Origin: Coprobacillus sp.
GTDB taxonomy: Bacteria; Bacillota_I; Bacilli_A; RFN20; CAG-826
Assembly (NCBI GenBank): GCA_021203805.1
Contig: JAJQAM010000046.1
Span: 13,881-77,880 of the forward strand
Length of the DNA: 64,000 bases
Direction: 5' to 3'
The position numbers and the translations under genes were made by a program. The notes under the pieces were generated by a model. That model did no database searches. It saw only the letters and a program-made list of their open reading frames with translations, and was not told where the DNA came from. Shown here in pieces: positions 18,054 through 26,734 of this stretch. How positions within the stretch are numbered: position 1 is the stretch's first letter; the number at the start of each line of letters is the position of its first letter.

Positions 18054-18127
18054 TGGAGCAGGTGACGGGAATCGAACCCGCGTAATCAGCTTGGAGGGCT
18101 GATGTTCTACCACTGAACTACACCTGC
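18054..18127 (-). tRNA. tRNA-Gly(TCC) with C at position 33
   Basis: 74 bases with encoded CCA. Acceptor GCAGGTG pairs with CACCTGC, discriminator T. The D arm GTTC-AGTGGTA-GAAC has the normal GG. The anticodon stem TCAGC/GCTGA closes a 7-base loop CCTCCAA, giving anticodon TCC (reads GGA/GGG). Position 33 (coordinate 18096) is C, where U is nearly invariant. The T arm is GCGGG-TTCGATT-CCCGT. The rest of the fold is intact. Confidence 0.94.
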
Positions 18128-18186
18128 ATCAGTGAATATATTATAAGAGTAAGAGAGACAAGAACGCAAGGGGCGAATATTATCTT

Positions 18187-18504
18187 TTACTCGTTTATAA
18201 ATGCTATCACTTTATCGTGAGGAATATAGCCAAGCGATGACTTTACCATTTCCCCATTTCTATAGAGGATAAGAGTGGGGATTGATCTAATTCCAAATCT
18301 CTGATTTAGAGATTGATTTCCTTCTAAATCGGTGTCAATTTTAACGATAACCGCTTCGGTTTCTCCCTTTTCATCAATTTCCTCTAAGACAGGAGAGAGC
18401 ATATTACAGGGACCGCACCAATTAGCGAAGAAATCCACTAAAACAGTGGGGTTTGACGCAATTATTTCATTAAATTGCTCTTCATTTTCAATATGAACTA
18501 TCAT
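18187..18504 (-). CDS. trxA: Thioredoxin
   Basis: Cytoplasmic thiol-disulfide reductant, 105 residues. The active site is FFANWCGPCNM (W-C-G-P-C). The cis-proline is in IRSIPTLILYRNGE. There is no signal peptide. An AAGGAGG Shine-Dalgarno precedes the ATG, and the gene lies 12 bases after the TraX-like gene, so it is the last gene of a CPBP-TraX-trxA operon. Confidence 0.96.
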   Translation of the reverse strand: MIVHIENEEQFNEIIASNPTVLVDFFANWCGPCNMLSPVLEEIDEKGETEAVIVKIDTDLEGNQSLNQRFGIRSIPTLILYRNGEMVKSSLGYIPHDKVIAFINE

Positions 18505-18516
18505 ACTTTTTCCTCC

Positions 18517-19458
18517 TTAAACGATAAGCCAGAATATGATATATAATATCACGAGATGGACCGGATAGTAAGCATAGGAGCTATAGTTAAACCATTTAGC
18601 GTTATAGCCTCTCTCTCCCGAGGCAAAGAGAAGCACTAAGATAGCGATTATAGAGTAAGTCTCATAGGCGCTATCAATCCAGTCGTAGGCCGGTGCAAAC
18701 ATTCCAAGAACCCATAGCAGAAGCGTTACTATCACAAAGAAAGCGCATCCATAGGCATTAATAAGCACTCTATAGTTAGGATACTCCTCAGGATGTTCAT
18801 CTACCACAGGAACCTCGTTCCCTTCATCATCATAAGTGATATTAACGATTGGATTATTCTTATAATAGACCTGAGTGACCTTATAGCCGGCGTAGAAGCA
18901 GCCCACCACTGCGATAGAGTACCAGCCGTACTGAGTTCTAAGGTAATAAGGATACCAGTTAATACTGGTAATATCGCTATTTCCCTCCTCAATGGCAAAG
19001 CAGACATAGGAGAGAATTCCAATAGCTATTGGAATAAGAACAAGAAGTCTAAGCTTAGGACTTCTTTTTTGCTCTAGCGACCAGACAAAGAGCACTCCGA
19101 GGATGAGATCAATAAAGATATTTCCCATATGCTCAAGAGCGGCAAAGTCTTTAAGCGCGTATTCCGTCACAATCTGGAAGACGAGAACCACCGCTCCAAC
19201 AATAGCGAGTCTCATGATGTATTTACCGACGCTATGGGTGTGAAGTGTTCCTTCGACGATTAAAAAGCAGAACAAGGGAAGCGCGATTCTTCCAATCGCT
19301 CTAAAGACCATATAGACCGTATAAACCGCTCCCTCAAGCGGTAAGAAGTAAGCCAAAAAATAACCGATATGATCGATCGTCATACAAACAATCGCAATTA
19401 TTTTAATCACGAAGTCTGAGACTCTTGAGCCGTTTCTCATCATCGCTAGGAAATTCAT
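18517..19458 (-). CDS. TraX-like polytopic membrane protein
   Basis: 313 residues with about eight membrane helices. The N-terminal IKIIAIVCMTIDHIGYFL, with the conserved M-T-I-D-H-I-G, is the TraX-family signature. The family is named for the F-pilin acetylase, but chromosomal copies in Firmicutes have no assigned substrate; related membrane acyltransferases share the DH motif. The start overlaps the stop of the CPBP gene by four bases (ATGA). No conjugation genes are present. Confidence 0.8.
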   Translation of the reverse strand: MNFLAMMRNGSRVSDFVIKIIAIVCMTIDHIGYFLAYFLPLEGAVYTVYMVFRAIGRIALPLFCFLIVEGTLHTHSVGKYIMRLAIVGAVVLVFQIVTEYALKDFAALEHMGNIFIDLILGVLFVWSLEQKRSPKLRLLVLIPIAIGILSYVCFAIEEGNSDITSINWYPYYLRTQYGWYSIAVVGCFYAGYKVTQVYYKNNPIVNITYDDEGNEVPVVDEHPEEYPNYRVLINAYGCAFFVIVTLLLWVLGMFAPAYDWIDSAYETYSIIAILVLLFASGERGYNAKWFNYSSYAYYPVHLVILYIIFWLIV

Positions 19459-20297
19459 ACGCCCATTCTGACCTCCACAAGTATCATAATAACGGCAATC
19501 ATGTTATTGAGGAAGTGAGCAAAGAAGCTCGCTCCAAATCCCCTTCTATCATATATGAAACTGAAGATAACTGCGGCAATTAAATAGGAAGGCAAGTTAA
19601 TCAGTTCATTAGCAAGCTCTTCATTCCATCCGCCTATAAGGGTTGAGAAATCAAAGTGAATAAGAGCAAATATCACCATGGTAAGTAGGTAGGCTGCCCA
19701 CTTATTGATTCTCCTTAAAAAGGAGAATAGTCCCACTCTATAGGTTGTCTCTTCCACAAGGGGTCCGATAAGACCAAAGACAAGAAGAGAGGCAAAGGGA
19801 TATAGCTCTGTTAAGGTATTGATACTACTTTGATTATTATTTCCACTCGTAGTGTAGAAAAGACTAATAATCATCGAGTAAAGCCCAGTTACTAAGATTA
19901 AGACAATAAAGGCAAGAAATCCATATAGATACGTCTCACCTTTCGTGAAGGCCTTAGAAAAGCTCTTTCGGTCCTTAAAGAGAAGAGCAAAGAGACACAC
20001 CATCACTAAAGCGTATGCTGCAATATTGATGGTCATGGAGGCCTGGTTAGTATAGAGGAAGTCGCTATCACTTGCTACCCCCATAATAATAACCTCAGTG
20101 ATAAGGGCAAAGATCTCTAATCCAACAAGTCCAATAAGAAACGCTATTACTTCCTTAGCGGGAGTAACCATAATCATTTTATTAAATCCGTCGAAGCGGG
20201 CAGCTGATGTATTTTCGGCGTGACAATTAGGGCATTCGTCCCCAACCTCATCGTACTCCGTTCCACAGTTTGGACAGTAGCTCTTAGAGAAATGCAT
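19455..20297 (-). CDS. CPBP (CAAX/Abi) family intramembrane metalloprotease with N-terminal zinc ribbon
   Basis: 280 residues. A zinc ribbon at the N-terminus (CPNCGTEYDEVGDECPNC) precedes about eight helices. The family motifs are present: GPLVEETTYRVGLF (EExxxR), ALIHFDFS (FxxxH-like) and HFLNNMIAV (HxxxN-like). CPBP enzymes are glutamic-type intramembrane proteases, some giving bacteriocin self-immunity, but no bacteriocin gene is visible here. It is the first gene of the CPBP-TraX-trxA run. Confidence 0.85.
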   Translation of the reverse strand: MHFSKSYCPNCGTEYDEVGDECPNCHAENTSAARFDGFNKMIMVTPAKEVIAFLIGLVGLEIFALITEVIIMGVASDSDFLYTNQASMTINIAAYALVMVCLFALLFKDRKSFSKAFTKGETYLYGFLAFIVLILVTGLYSMIISLFYTTSGNNNQSSINTLTELYPFASLLVFGLIGPLVEETTYRVGLFSFLRRINKWAAYLLTMVIFALIHFDFSTLIGGWNEELANELINLPSYLIAAVIFSFIYDRRGFGASFFAHFLNNMIAVIMILVEVRMGV

Positions 20298-20304
20298 ATA
20301 TAGA

Positions 20305-20310
20305 ATAATA
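20305..20310 (-). promoter_or_regulatory. -10 giving a leaderless start at 20297
   Basis: On the minus strand TATTAT lies 7 bases before the ATG at 20297. Confidence 0.5.
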
Positions 20311-20360
20311 CACTTTTTTAAAGTAAAGTGTTATCACTTTAATTTAAGCTAATATTTCGC

Positions 20361-20366
20361 TATAAT
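20361..20366 (+). promoter_or_regulatory. -10 of the yigZ-mrp-pepP-glpK run
   Basis: TATAAT lies 11 bases before the ATG at 20378. A GGAGG at 20367-20371 sits between the -10 and the expected transcription start, so it may not be in the mRNA. Confidence 0.6.
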
Positions 20367-20377
20367 GGAGGAGTTTT

Positions 20378-20755
20378 ATGAAAGAAGCTATATCTAATAG
20401 TAGTGATGAGACTGTGGTTCTCTCTTCTAGATTCATCGCTTTAGTTTATCCCGCTAGTGACATAGGCGAGGTCAAAGCTATTCTAGCGGAGACGAAAAAA
20501 GAATATAAAAAAGCCACTCACTACGTCTATGCTTACCGCATAGGAGAAACCTCTAAAAGTAATGATGACGGCGAACCAAGTGGAACAAGCGGTCGTCCCA
20601 TCCTTGAGCTTCTTTATAAAAAAGAGATTACTAATACCCTTGTTATTGTGGTGCGCTACTTCGGTGGCTCTAAGCTTGGAGCAGGTAGGCTTCTTAGAAC
20701 CTATGTAAGTGCCGCTAACGGGGCTCTTGATAAAGCGGAATATAGGGAGGTATAA
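20378..20755 (+). CDS. YigZ/IMPACT family protein (UPF0029), N-terminal domain only
   Basis: 125 residues. The IMPACT domain is clear: FIALVYPASD, THYVYAYRIG, DDGEPSGTSGRPILELL and RYFGGSKLGAGRLLRTY. Full-length YigZ proteins have ~200 residues with a second DUF1949 domain; this one ends after the first. The family is linked to translation control through GCN1/GCN2 in eukaryotes, while its bacterial role is not settled. The stop is one base before the Mrp start. Confidence 0.88.
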   Translation: MKEAISNSSDETVVLSSRFIALVYPASDIGEVKAILAETKKEYKKATHYVYAYRIGETSKSNDDGEPSGTSGRPILELLYKKEITNTLVIVVRYFGGSKLGAGRLLRTYVSAANGALDKAEYREV

Positions 20756-20756
20756 A

Positions 20757-21554
20757 ATGCCAGACTGCGATTATAACTGTGAAGCCTGTGATGTCGAAAA
20801 TTGTGACTCACGCACTGAGAAAGCTAGGCCCAACGAGCACTCAAACATCAAAAAAATTATCGCTATTCTCTCCGGTAAGGGAGGAGTGGGTAAATCGTAT
20901 GTTACCTCGCTAGTGGCGGTCTATCTTGCTCGGGACGGCTATAAAGTGGGAATTATGGACGCTGATGTAACTGGCCCCTCTATTCCTAAGGCTTTTGGCC
21001 TTAAGGGCATGCTATCAAGCGATGGCACCTCGCTTTATCCTAAGGTGACTGACTCCGGGATAAGAGTGGTCTCCTCTAATCTTCTCATGGAGAAAGAGGA
21101 CGAGCCTATTATCTGGAGAGGCCCGCTTCTTGCCTCCCTTGTTAGACAGTTTTATGAAGATGTCGCCTGGGGAGATCTCGACTATCTTCTTATTGATATG
21201 CCTCCAGGAACTGGAGACATTGCTCTCTCCATCTTTCAGCTTCTCCCAATCGATGAGCTCTATATTGTAACGTCTCCTCAAGACCTAGTCTCACTAATTG
21301 TTACAAAAGCGATAAAGATGGCGGAGCAAATGCATATAAAGGTCAGCGGAGTAATTGAAAATATGTCTTATATCGTCTGCCCTGACTGCGGCTCTAAAAT
21401 AGAGCTATATGGCCATTCATCATCTTTAGATGATGTTATCGCCCATATCCCTCTTAATCCCGATAACACGCTTCTTATGGACACGGGTCTAGTAGAAAGC
21501 GCCGTGGAAGAGGCTATAATTCCAGTGGTTAATAAAATAAAGGAAGGAAAATAA
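20757..21554 (+). CDS. Mrp/NBP35-type P-loop ATPase (Fe-S cluster carrier)
   Basis: Cytoplasmic ATPase that binds and transfers Fe-S clusters. The ATG at 20757 is preceded by AGGGAGG; an upstream open frame from 20709 lies inside the previous gene and is not used. The N-terminus has a Cys cluster (CDYNCEACDVENC) like the NBP35 Fe-S site. Then come the deviant Walker A LSGKGGVGKS, DADVTGPSIPKAFGL, DMPPGTGD (Walker B region) and the C-terminal CxxC in YIVCPDCGS. 265 residues. Confidence 0.92.
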   Translation: MPDCDYNCEACDVENCDSRTEKARPNEHSNIKKIIAILSGKGGVGKSYVTSLVAVYLARDGYKVGIMDADVTGPSIPKAFGLKGMLSSDGTSLYPKVTDSGIRVVSSNLLMEKEDEPIIWRGPLLASLVRQFYEDVAWGDLDYLLIDMPPGTGDIALSIFQLLPIDELYIVTSPQDLVSLIVTKAIKMAEQMHIKVSGVIENMSYIVCPDCGSKIELYGHSSSLDDVIAHIPLNPDNTLLMDTGLVESAVEEAIIPVVNKIKEGK

Positions 21555-21558
21555 AACT

Positions 21559-22836
21559 ATGGATGAACTAGAAAGAAGAAGAAATGAAGTCTTCAAATTA
21601 ATGGCGGAAAATTCCGCGCTTATCGTACACGCCGGTGTCACGAAAATCTCAAGTGAGGATGAGGAGCTCCCCTTTGTCACAAATACCTCCTTTTACTACC
21701 TCACTAATATTAGGCAGGAAAACTCAGTGGTCCTCCTTATTAAAGGAATTGGAGTAGAGCTTACTTATCTCTTTGTCGATGAGTATAGCGAGCTTAAAGA
21801 GAAGTGGACTGGGAAGAGACTTACGATTAAAGAGGCTCAGGATATCTCTCATATCGATAATGTTTTGACCTCTAACACTCTTCAGGCCACCCTTGATAGT
21901 ATCTTAAAGGGGCACTTTGGAGATATCGGTCAGATTAATACAATCTATCTCGACCTTACTCCCGAGACGAAGATTGGCACTAAAAATGATGGAGAGCCCT
22001 ATTTTACTAAAGATCTCGCCTCTGATATCAAAGCGATATTCCCCTATATTACCATTAAAAATGGTAAGGACTTAGTAACAAGTGTCAGACTTATTAAAAG
22101 CGAGTTTGAAATCGATTTAATTAAGAAAGCGATAGAGGCCACGAATAAAGGAATCATGCATCTTCTTGCTAATCTTCACGGGGGCCAATATGAATGGGAA
22201 GTTTCTGATGACTTTGCCTACTACGGGAGAAAAGATAATCGAAGAGAGCTCTCTTTCCCCTCTATTATCGCGGGAGGAGCAAATGCGACATGCCTCCATT
22301 ATCCTCAGCAAAACGATAAGCTTGATGATAAAGATCTCGTCTTATTTGACCTAGGATATAGAGAAGATAATTACTGCGCGGATATCTCCCGTACCTATCC
22401 GATAAGCGGAAAGTTTAATGAGACGCAGCGTAAAGTCTATGAAGCGGTTCTTAACTGCAATAAAGCAGTAATTGAATATGCGCATGTGGGTCTATCCTGT
22501 AAGGACCTTAATGATTTCACCATTGAATTCCTTAGAAAGGAATGTATCCGCCTAAAGCTCATGGAGCCAGGCGATGATATTCGAAAATATTATTATCACG
22601 GCGTCTCTCACTATCTAGGAATCGACACTCACGACGTGAGCTTTGGAAGAGATAAACCTCTTGAAGTGGGCAATGTTATTACCGTAGAGCCAGGTTTATA
22701 TTTTAAGGAGCTTGGCATCGGCGTTCGTATCGAAGATAACGTCGTTATCCGTGATTGGGGCGCTGAGGTTTTATCTCCTGAGATTAAAAAAGAAATAAAT
22801 GATATTGAAAAACTAATGTCCACTAAAGCGAGGTAA
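21559..22836 (+). CDS. pepP: Xaa-Pro aminopeptidase (M24B)
   Basis: Metallopeptidase removing N-terminal residues linked to proline. An aminopeptidase-P N-domain (1-170) is followed by a pita-bread catalytic domain. Metal ligands are visible in LVLFDLGYREDNYCADISRTYP (two Asp), YHGVSHYLGIDTHD (His), VITVEPGLYF (Glu) and GVRIEDNVVI (Glu). The length of 425 residues is normal. Shine-Dalgarno AAGGAAA; 4 bases after mrp. Confidence 0.94.
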   Translation: MDELERRRNEVFKLMAENSALIVHAGVTKISSEDEELPFVTNTSFYYLTNIRQENSVVLLIKGIGVELTYLFVDEYSELKEKWTGKRLTIKEAQDISHIDNVLTSNTLQATLDSILKGHFGDIGQINTIYLDLTPETKIGTKNDGEPYFTKDLASDIKAIFPYITIKNGKDLVTSVRLIKSEFEIDLIKKAIEATNKGIMHLLANLHGGQYEWEVSDDFAYYGRKDNRRELSFPSIIAGGANATCLHYPQQNDKLDDKDLVLFDLGYREDNYCADISRTYPISGKFNETQRKVYEAVLNCNKAVIEYAHVGLSCKDLNDFTIEFLRKECIRLKLMEPGDDIRKYYYHGVSHYLGIDTHDVSFGRDKPLEVGNVITVEPGLYFKELGIGVRIEDNVVIRDWGAEVLSPEIKKEINDIEKLMSTKAR

Positions 22837-22839
22837 TTA

Positions 22840-24324
22840 ATGGGGAAGTATATTCTCTCAATTGATCAAGGAACAACCTCATCAAGAGCCATTCTCTTCG
22901 ACCATAATGGTCACATCTTTAAGAGTGCGTATCGGGAAATTAAAAACTATTTCCCTAAACCAGGTTGGGTGGAGATTGACCCTCAAGAGATTTGGATCTC
23001 GGTCGTGGAAGTGGTGAATGAAGTATTAATTAAAGCTAATATTTCTTACTCTAGTATCGACTCTATTGGAATCACTAATCAAAGAGAAACAGTCGTGGTC
23101 TGGGAAGAAGAAAGCGGTCTTCCGATTTATAACGCGATTAACTGGCAGTCTCGTCAAAGTAGTGAAATCTGCGAAAGATACACCGCTATGAAAGAATATA
23201 TCCATAAGAAAACAGGTCTACTTATTAACCCTTATTTCAGTGCTTCTAAAATCAGATATATTTTAGAAAACGTCAAAGGCGCAGAGAAAAAGGCCAAAGA
23301 GGGAAAGCTTTTATGCGGAACGATTGACACCTGGCTTATGTATAAGATGAGCGAAGGTAAGATCTTTGCAACGGACGTCTCAAACGCTTCTAGGACCATG
23401 CTCTTTAATATCAATACTTGTGAGTGGGATAAAGACCTTCTCGATTTATTTAAGATTCCTAGCCACATGCTCCCTAAGGTTTGTCCCTCTTCTTATGACT
23501 ACGGCATAGCCTCCTTTTTTGATAAGAATCTACATATATGCGGAGTCGCGGGAGACCAGCAGGCCTCTTTATTTGGTCATACCTGCTTTAAAAAAGGTGA
23601 CTCGAAAAACACGTATGGAACGGGCTGCTTTATGCTCACTAATACCGGAAAGACCCCGGTTTACTCTAAAAATGGTCTATTGACCACCATTGCCTGGCAG
23701 GTGGGTAGTGAAATTACCTATGCCTTAGAGGGTAGCGTATTTATTGGCGGCGCGGTTGTTCAGTGGCTAAAAGACGAGATGAAGATGATTAGAACCTCGG
23801 ATGAGAGCGAAAAGGAAGCCTATTTATGCGACACCACCGGCGGCGTTTATCTCGTCCCCGCTTTTGTGGGACTAGGAACTCCTTACTGGAATGATGACGT
23901 AAGAGGCGCGGTCTTTGGTCTTACGAGAGGCACGAATAAACATCAGTTTATAAGAGCCGCTCTCGATAGTATTGCCTATCAGTGCGCTGATGTATATGAG
24001 GTCATGAAGAAAGAGACAAAACTTGATATTCCAGTTCTCAGCGTCGATGGAGGGGCCACTGAAAATAATTATCTCCTTCAGTTTGAAGCGGATATTCTTC
24101 GTATCTATATCGAGAGAACATCCTGTAAAGAGATTACCGCTTTAGGAGCCTGCTACCTCGCTGGTCTATATACCGGCTACTTCCCTACTATTGAATCGAT
24201 TAAGAAAACGCACGAAGTAGAAAGAGCCTTTACAAGCGAGATCACTAGGGAGGAAGCAAATAAATACATCGCTGGCTGGAAGAAAGCCGTTAAGGCCACT
24301 GAGGCCTATAAAGTAAGCGAGTAA
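22840..24324 (+). CDS. glpK: Glycerol kinase
   Basis: FGGY-family kinase making glycerol 3-phosphate. Motifs: SIDQGTTSSRAILFD (phosphate 1 loop), GITNQRETVVVWE, NAINWQSRQ, GDQQASLFGHTCFKKGDSKNTYGTGCF and the FGGY-type C-terminal LDSIAYQCADVYEVM. The length of 494 residues is normal. It lies 3 bases after pepP; no glpF or glpD is adjacent. The PTS-phosphorylated His loop of some Firmicutes is not evident. Confidence 0.96.
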   Translation: MGKYILSIDQGTTSSRAILFDHNGHIFKSAYREIKNYFPKPGWVEIDPQEIWISVVEVVNEVLIKANISYSSIDSIGITNQRETVVVWEEESGLPIYNAINWQSRQSSEICERYTAMKEYIHKKTGLLINPYFSASKIRYILENVKGAEKKAKEGKLLCGTIDTWLMYKMSEGKIFATDVSNASRTMLFNINTCEWDKDLLDLFKIPSHMLPKVCPSSYDYGIASFFDKNLHICGVAGDQQASLFGHTCFKKGDSKNTYGTGCFMLTNTGKTPVYSKNGLLTTIAWQVGSEITYALEGSVFIGGAVVQWLKDEMKMIRTSDESEKEAYLCDTTGGVYLVPAFVGLGTPYWNDDVRGAVFGLTRGTNKHQFIRAALDSIAYQCADVYEVMKKETKLDIPVLSVDGGATENNYLLQFEADILRIYIERTSCKEITALGACYLAGLYTGYFPTIESIKKTHEVERAFTSEITREEANKYIAGWKKAVKATEAYKVSE

Positions 24325-24360
24325 TTTATAATTTTATTTATACAAGTATAAATTAAATTA

Positions 24361-24390
24361 AAAAAATAGCCCTTTACGAGCTATTTTTTT
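24361..24390 (+). terminator. Terminator after glpK
   Basis: Stem AAATAGC, 9-base loop, stem GCTATTT, then TTTT; it ends the yigZ-mrp-pepP-glpK run. Confidence 0.8.
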
Positions 24391-24396
24391 GTGTGC

Positions 24397-24402
24397 TAGA
24401 GT
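24397..24402 (+). promoter_or_regulatory. Possible extended -10 for addB
   Basis: TGC-TAGAGT lies 7 bases before the ATG at 24410, with no Shine-Dalgarno. The hexamer is a poor match, so this is tentative. Confidence 0.3.
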
Positions 24403-24409
24403 GAATGCT

Positions 24410-26734
24410 ATGAAAAAGAAACTTCTCGTTATTGCCCCCTCTAGCGCGCACCGCTATCTCTTTAGTGACTACCGCGCTAAAGATAGTTTTTGTGATGTGA
24501 AGATTGTATCTAAAGAGGAGCTTTATCACTCTTTTCTAAATAAATATGATTCGAGCTATATCGCTTATCTTATTGATAAGTTTGATCTCACTTATGACTT
24601 TGCTAGGGAAATCGTCTCCTATTTCCCGTATCTAGATAAAAAGGAGCCGAGAGCGGGCACGATAACCCCTAAAATAGCGAGGATTATGGCCTATAAAGAA
24701 GAGTGCGAAAAGTCTTTGCTTGTTCATCCCGTTGAAAGGCCTTTCTTTCCTGAGCTTATTTATGAAGGGAGAGAAAAAGAGCTTAGAGGGTATAGGCCGG
24801 AGGACTGCTACTTTAGTAAGCTTAATTTAGATTTTCCTACTACACTTAATATCGAGCCCGTTAGAGACTATGACGTTGACTATTTTGTGGACGCGGATGA
24901 CGAGGTGCTCTATGTCCTTAACGAGATAAGCTCCCTCATAAGTCAGGGCGTTTCTCCCTCTAATATCTATATCACTTTTGAAAATAAGGACTATACTTAT
25001 CTCCTCGTGAAATACGCTCCAATATTTAATCTAAAAATCAATCATTTAGTGCAAAAAACTCTTAATACGGCGCCAATTTGTCTTGATTTTATTAAAAAAC
25101 TTGAGGAGTGTCAGGACCTAGATTTAGCAACTGATTATCTCGAGTCAAATTGGAGCGAGGATCCTAATTACGGAGTCCTAATTAATCTAATTAGTGAGAA
25201 TTCTTTTAAATTTCTTTCCCTAGATAAGCAGCTTTTAGTTTTTAAGAAGGTTTTTTCTGAAGAGATTATTCATTCTGAAACCTACCTCGGCGCGATTAAT
25301 ATTATTAGCGGCCCCACCCTTAATCCTAGCGATCATATTTTTGTGCTCGGCTTTGCACTTGACTATTACCCGAGAGAGAATAAAGAAACCTCTTATCTAT
25401 CAGAAGATGAAAAAAGCATCATTGGATATTTTAGCGCTAACGAGCTTAATGAAAGCCGAAAAGCGGATGTTAAAGAGCTCTTATGCTCTGCTTCAACTAT
25501 CCATCTCTCTTTCTCTGAATATGTCTTTGCCAATAAGTATTACCCAGTTGATCCTGATTTCATCAGTCAAAACTTTATTAAAGACCACTTTGTTAGTGAA
25601 TACTTCTCAAAAGAATACGCCTATATCAATGCCTGTAAAGCGGAGGATCAACTCTCTAATTATCTTCAGATGAGTGATAATGTAAGTTCTCTGAGAACTT
25701 ACTGCCCTGAATTTAAAGATAATATCTATGGTGCCTATGATTATACTTTCTCTGGTTTAGATCAAGATGCATCTAGAAATAAAGTTCATATCTCATATAG
25801 CGGCGCTAGGCAGTATCTAGGCTGCCCCTTTGCCTATTACACTAACTATATACTAGGAATAAAAGACGATAAAGACACCTTTAGCGCAGATGTTGGAACT
25901 ATCGCTCACGAGGTCTACGAGCAGTATTACAAACTAGGTGGATCTTTTGACTTTGAAGAGGCCTATAGCGAAGCGGTTTTTAAACTTGCGGATAAGTTTG
26001 ACACTCGTGACATGATCCTTCTTGACACTAATCTTAAGCAGTGGATTCATCATCTTCTTGATACCTTTAAGGTTCATGACGCCGCGATGGGAACTAAATT
26101 AACCCATACGTATGCTGAAACCTATGTCGATCATTTCCCAATTGATGATGAAGGAAAAATAGAAATAAACGGGAAAATTGATAAAGCGATAGTTACGGAT
26201 AACCATTATGCCTATATCGTTGACTATAAATCCTATGAGATGAAATTTAAGGAGAGTCAGATTAGCACGGGCGAAAGCCTTCAGCTTCCAACCTATCTTC
26301 TCTTATCAGAGTCCCCTGACTCGCATTTATCAAGCTATGATATCGCAGGCGTCTTCTATCAAAGATATCTTCCGCCTAAACCATACGAAAATGATAACTA
26401 TTATATCCTTACAGGAAAGATTCTTGATGAAGAAGAAGCCGTAAGTTCTTTTGACCCTGATAGATCGTTTATTAAATACCCCACTCGAGGGGAAAGCGCT
26501 TTTTCAAGCGCCGATGATTTTGCGCGCTATAAAAAGATAGCAAGAGATACCTATCTAGACCTCGGAAATAGAATTCTTAAAAACGACTTTTCTATTAGTC
26601 CAATCTTTTATAGTAAGTCAAAAAGCGCTTGTACGGACTGCCCTTATAAAGACATATGCTACCGCTTTAGCAAGGTAAATAGTGAAGACGAGGACGAAGA
26701 AGGCGGAGAGCTAGAGGAGGCTAGTAATGAGTAG
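24410..26734 (+). CDS. addB: AddB-like PD-(D/E)XK nuclease without a helicase Walker A
   Basis: Partner subunit of the AddAB double-strand-break end-resection complex. The C-terminus is an AddB/Cas4-like nuclease: CPFAYYTNYILG, VGTIAHEVYEQYY, an active site around YIVDYKSYEMKF, and a cysteine cluster CTDCPYKDIC expected to hold the Fe-S cluster with the earlier CPF cysteine. At ~774 residues it is far shorter than Bacillus AddB (~1,160), and its N-terminus LLVIAPSSAHRYLF lacks the GxxGxGK[ST] loop. The stop overlaps addA by 8 bases. I chose ATG 24410 over an upstream TTG inside the terminator. Confidence 0.85.
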   Translation: MKKKLLVIAPSSAHRYLFSDYRAKDSFCDVKIVSKEELYHSFLNKYDSSYIAYLIDKFDLTYDFAREIVSYFPYLDKKEPRAGTITPKIARIMAYKEECEKSLLVHPVERPFFPELIYEGREKELRGYRPEDCYFSKLNLDFPTTLNIEPVRDYDVDYFVDADDEVLYVLNEISSLISQGVSPSNIYITFENKDYTYLLVKYAPIFNLKINHLVQKTLNTAPICLDFIKKLEECQDLDLATDYLESNWSEDPNYGVLINLISENSFKFLSLDKQLLVFKKVFSEEIIHSETYLGAINIISGPTLNPSDHIFVLGFALDYYPRENKETSYLSEDEKSIIGYFSANELNESRKADVKELLCSASTIHLSFSEYVFANKYYPVDPDFISQNFIKDHFVSEYFSKEYAYINACKAEDQLSNYLQMSDNVSSLRTYCPEFKDNIYGAYDYTFSGLDQDASRNKVHISYSGARQYLGCPFAYYTNYILGIKDDKDTFSADVGTIAHEVYEQYYKLGGSFDFEEAYSEAVFKLADKFDTRDMILLDTNLKQWIHHLLDTFKVHDAAMGTKLTHTYAETYVDHFPIDDEGKIEINGKIDKAIVTDNHYAYIVDYKSYEMKFKESQISTGESLQLPTYLLLSESPDSHLSSYDIAGVFYQRYLPPKPYENDNYYILTGKILDEEEAVSSFDPDRSFIKYPTRGESAFSSADDFARYKKIARDTYLDLGNRILKNDFSISPIFYSKSKSACTDCPYKDICYRFSKVNSEDEDEEGGELEEASNE

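Noticed and set aside
20709..20756. Upstream start for the Mrp ATPase
   Set aside because: It lies inside the YigZ-like gene; ATG 20757 has its own AGGGAGG.
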